The position numbers and the translations under genes were made by a program. A stretch of DNA of 8,278 nucleotides from DASPKO01 sp035628055 (lineage in GTDB: Bacteria > Planctomycetota > Phycisphaerae > Phycisphaerales > UBA1924). Below the pieces are notes generated by a model. It had not been told where the DNA came from. It made no database searches and worked only from the letters and a program-made list of their open reading frames with translations. The stretch spans positions 1 through 8,278 of the forward strand of contig DASPKO010000047.1 of assembly GCA_035628055.1 (NCBI GenBank). The letters run 5' to 3'. How positions within the stretch are numbered: the first letter of the stretch is position 1; every line of letters begins with the position of its first letter. Shown piece by piece: positions 6,074 to 8,278 of this stretch.

Positions 6074-8278
6074 ACGGCTCCCCCGACGGTCCGGATGCCC
6101 GTGGCGGCCCCGTCCAGGCCCGCGTACCCGCCCGTCGCGGGCGCAACCCCGGCGTCGTCCGGGTCCGACTCGCGCCGGTGCGACCAGACCATCGGCGCGG
6201 CGACGGCGACGGATGAGTAGGTGCCCACGAGAATGCCGACAAACAGCGCGAAGGCGAACTCGCGGATGGCCTCGCCCCCCAGAATATAGAGGACCACCAC
6301 CGAGATGATCGTGGTTCCCGAAGTGATCATCGTCCGGCTGAGCGTCTGATTGATGGACCGGTTGATCACCTCGCGCGTGGCGTAGGGGAGCTTGCCGCGG
6401 TTCTCGCGGATGCGATCCATGATGATGATCGTGTCATTGAGCGAGTAGCCCAGGATCGTCAGCACCGCGGCGACCAGCGCCAGGTCGAACTTGAAGGGAC
6501 GCAGGTGCAGGGCGCTGGCCACGCCCGGGAACCGGTGATAGAGCACCCCCGCAAGGGCCACGGCCCCGACGGCCACGATGCAGTCGTGCAGGGTGGTGAT
6601 GATCGCGGCCAGGGAGAAGCGCAGGGAGTTGAACCGCACCCAGACGTAGATCACCACCAGCAGCGTGCTGAGGATGATGGAGATGATGGCCTGGGCCTTG
6701 AAGGTGCGGGCGATCGCGGCGCTGAAGCTCTGCACGCTGGCGGGGGTGGAGGCCTCGGTGAGCGCCGCCCGGATCAGGCCCCACTCGCGGCTCTTGAGCT
6801 CGGCGGTCCAGCGCTGCTCGTCCCGCTCGTAGCTGAGCTCCGGGTCGCGCACCAGGACCGCGACCGAGCGGGCCTGGTCGCTGGTGCCATCGAGAAGCAC
6901 CACGCGCTGCTCGCGGGTGACGGTGTCGGAGAACTGCTGGTGCCCGCGCATCTGGGTGAGGCGGGACTCGATCGCCGCCACGGACGCGGGCGGCTCGAGG
7001 TCGCGGATGACAAAGACGATGCCGCCCTGGTAGGCGCCGACATCGGTCGCGACGTCCGGGCGGTCGATCACCTCGCCCAGGCGGGGGGCGAGGACGGGCC
7101 AGGCGGGGAGCGCGCCGAGCGTCGTCGTTTCGGACTCCGCGAAGCGCAGCGCGGGGCGCACCTGCATCACGTCGGCGAACTGCGGGGCGATCGCGGCGAG
7201 CACGACCTCCGGGTCGGCCACCACGGTCTTGATGGTGAACCGGTCGGAGGTGAACCCCGTCTCGTCCGGGTCCACCACCACGACCTCGGCATCGGCGAGC
7301 TCGCCCAGGCGGCCGCTCCGGTCCTCTGCCGCGAGTCGCTCGACGCGCTCCTCGACCTGGGCGCGCGTGAGCGTGACGGGGACGCCCGTCGCGGGGTCGC
7401 GCAGCTCCAGCGTCACGGAGGTGCCGCCGCGGAACTCGGCGTCGAGCAGATCCGACCCGCGCGCGGCGATCACGGCGACGCTGGCGAGGGTGAGCCCGAT
7501 CGAGACGGCGTAGCCCACGTAGCGGAGGCGCATCCAGTCGACGTTCGGGACCAGGGCCCGGCCGAGGCCCTTCCAGACGATCGGGAGCATGCGGGCCCGG
7601 CGCCAGCCCCCGTGCACCGTCAGCAGCTCGAAGATGACGCGGGTGGCGAAGAGCTGCATGAACAGGGTGGTCAGGACCCCGACGCCCAGGGTGATGGCGA
7701 AGCCCTTGATCTCCTGCGTGCCCATGAAGCCCAGCACGACGCAGACGATCAGGTTGGTGACGTTGCCGTCGACGATCGAGGACATGGCCCGCTCGTGCCC
7801 CAGGCGCACCGCGGTGCGCATGTCCGAGCCGGCGCCGAGCTCCTCGCGCATCCGCTCGTAGACCAGCACGTTGGCGTCGACCGCCTGCCCGAAGGTCAGC
7901 GCGATGCCGGCGATGCCCGGGAGCGTGAACGCGGCCCGCTGGAGCGCCATGATCCCCACGAGCAGGATGGCGTTGAAGATCAGCGCGACGACCGCGATCG
8001 AGCCGGCGCCGAAGTAGTACAGGATCATGAAGCTGCTGACGACCACGAAGGAGACGATCGCCGCGTTGAGCCCCTTCTGCAGGTTGTCGGCCCCGAGCGA
8101 CGGGCCCAGCACGCTCTGGCTGATCGGCTCCGGGGAGAGCTTGGCCTGGAGGCTTCCCGCCGAGAGGACGCGGATGATGTAGTCGAGCTCGGGCTGCGAG
8201 AAGACGCCGGAGATCTGGCCGCTGGTCGTGATGCGCCCCTGCAGGGTCGGGGCGGTGTACACCTCGTCGTCGAGCAGC
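6070..8278 (-). CDS. secDF: Protein translocase SecDF fusion (5' end beyond window)
   Basis: SecD and SecF use the proton gradient to help pull proteins through SecYEG on the periplasmic side. About 736 residues are visible, open to the right edge. Counting from the in-frame V at 8262, the part starts at the SecD sequence DDEVYTAP, then GPSLGAD (53-59) and five SecD helices with the D6 motif AVDANVLVYER (127-137). Without a stop it continues into SecF: helix 1 at about 247-266, EFRGGT (276-281), a very long periplasmic region (about 267-521), then helices at about 522-541, 549-574, 592-616, 643-663 and 668-692. The SecF motif LNDTIIIMDRIREN (608-621) includes the conserved Asp. Fused SecDF is known in Bacillus and several other phyla. 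The SecF periplasmic region is far longer than in E. coli, and the VGP motif before helix 2 reads FSA (513-515). A short Gly/Ala-rich cytoplasmic tail ends at TGA 6072-6070. It is the first visible gene of the coupled operon; the SecD N-terminus and any promoter lie outside. Confidence 0.95.
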   Translation of the reverse strand, partial: LLDDEVYTAPTLQGRITTSGQISGVFSQPELDYIIRVLSAGSLQAKLSPEPISQSVLGPSLGADNLQKGLNAAIVSFVVVSSFMILYYFGAGSIAVVALIFNAILLVGIMALQRAAFTLPGIAGIALTFGQAVDANVLVYERMREELGAGSDMRTAVRLGHERAMSSIVDGNVTNLIVCVVLGFMGTQEIKGFAITLGVGVLTTLFMQLFATRVIFELLTVHGGWRRARMLPIVWKGLGRALVPNVDWMRLRYVGYAVSIGLTLASVAVIAARGSDLLDAEFRGGTSVTLELRDPATGVPVTLTRAQVEERVERLAAEDRSGRLGELADAEVVVVDPDETGFTSDRFTIKTVVADPEVVLAAIAPQFADVMQVRPALRFAESETTTLGALPAWPVLAPRLGEVIDRPDVATDVGAYQGGIVFVIRDLEPPASVAAIESRLTQMRGHQQFSDTVTREQRVVLLDGTSDQARSVAVLVRDPELSYERDEQRWTAELKSREWGLIRAALTEASTPASVQSFSAAIARTFKAQAIISIILSTLLVVIYVWVRFNSLRFSLAAIITTLHDCIVAVGAVALAGVLYHRFPGVASALHLRPFKFDLALVAAVLTILGYSLNDTIIIMDRIRENRGKLPYATREVINRSINQTLSRTMITSGTTIISVVVLYILGGEAIREFAFALFVGILVGTYSSVAVAAPMVWSHRRESDPDDAGVAPATGGYAGLDGAATGIRTVGGAV

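Noticed and set aside
4392..6242. The uxs reading frame stays open upstream to 6242 and could be read as a 616-residue fusion.
   Set aside because: The extra 293 residues are Arg/Pro/Gly-rich and lie over the LysM gene in another frame. The LysM frame has clear domains, and uxs has its own GTG with AAGGA.

Overview
This is a very GC-rich bacterial window (roughly 70% by eye), densely packed, with eight protein-coding genes in two convergent blocks and no visible mobile element, CRISPR array, tRNA or rRNA. The fused SecD-SecF with an oversized SecF periplasmic region, a TPR protein with a weak lipobox, GTG starts and the overall gene style suggest a Gram-negative-type, high-GC lineage. My best guess is Planctomycetota, class Phycisphaerae. 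That is an inference from general resemblance, not from any marker gene.

The left block (about 14-4349, plus strand) holds five genes: a peroxiredoxin, endonuclease IV (nfo), a TPR-repeat exported protein, QueF (preQ0 reductase of queuosine synthesis) and aspartate kinase (lysC). The first two sit 10 nt apart and make functional sense together: one removes peroxides, the other repairs abasic and oxidised DNA ends. queF starts 7 nt after the TPR gene. lysC follows a 132-nt gap, has a good ribosome binding site and could have its own promoter, although none is recognisable.

The right block (about 4392-8278, minus strand) reads leftward from the window's right edge: a SecDF fusion (5' end outside the window), a membrane-anchored two-LysM-domain protein, and a UDP-glucuronate decarboxylase (uxs). 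Both junctions are 4-nt stop/start overlaps (ATGA and GTGA), so the three are very probably one translationally coupled operon linking protein export, a peptidoglycan-binding protein and supply of UDP-xylose for surface glycans. The two blocks meet tail to tail across 42 nt that contain an inverted repeat.

I found no convincing new system; the window looks like ordinary housekeeping and envelope genes. The points most worth checking are the SecF half, with a periplasmic region of about 250 residues and a changed VGP motif, the short QueF with Tyr where the Bacillus enzyme has a catalytic-site His, and the sec-LysM-uxs coupling.
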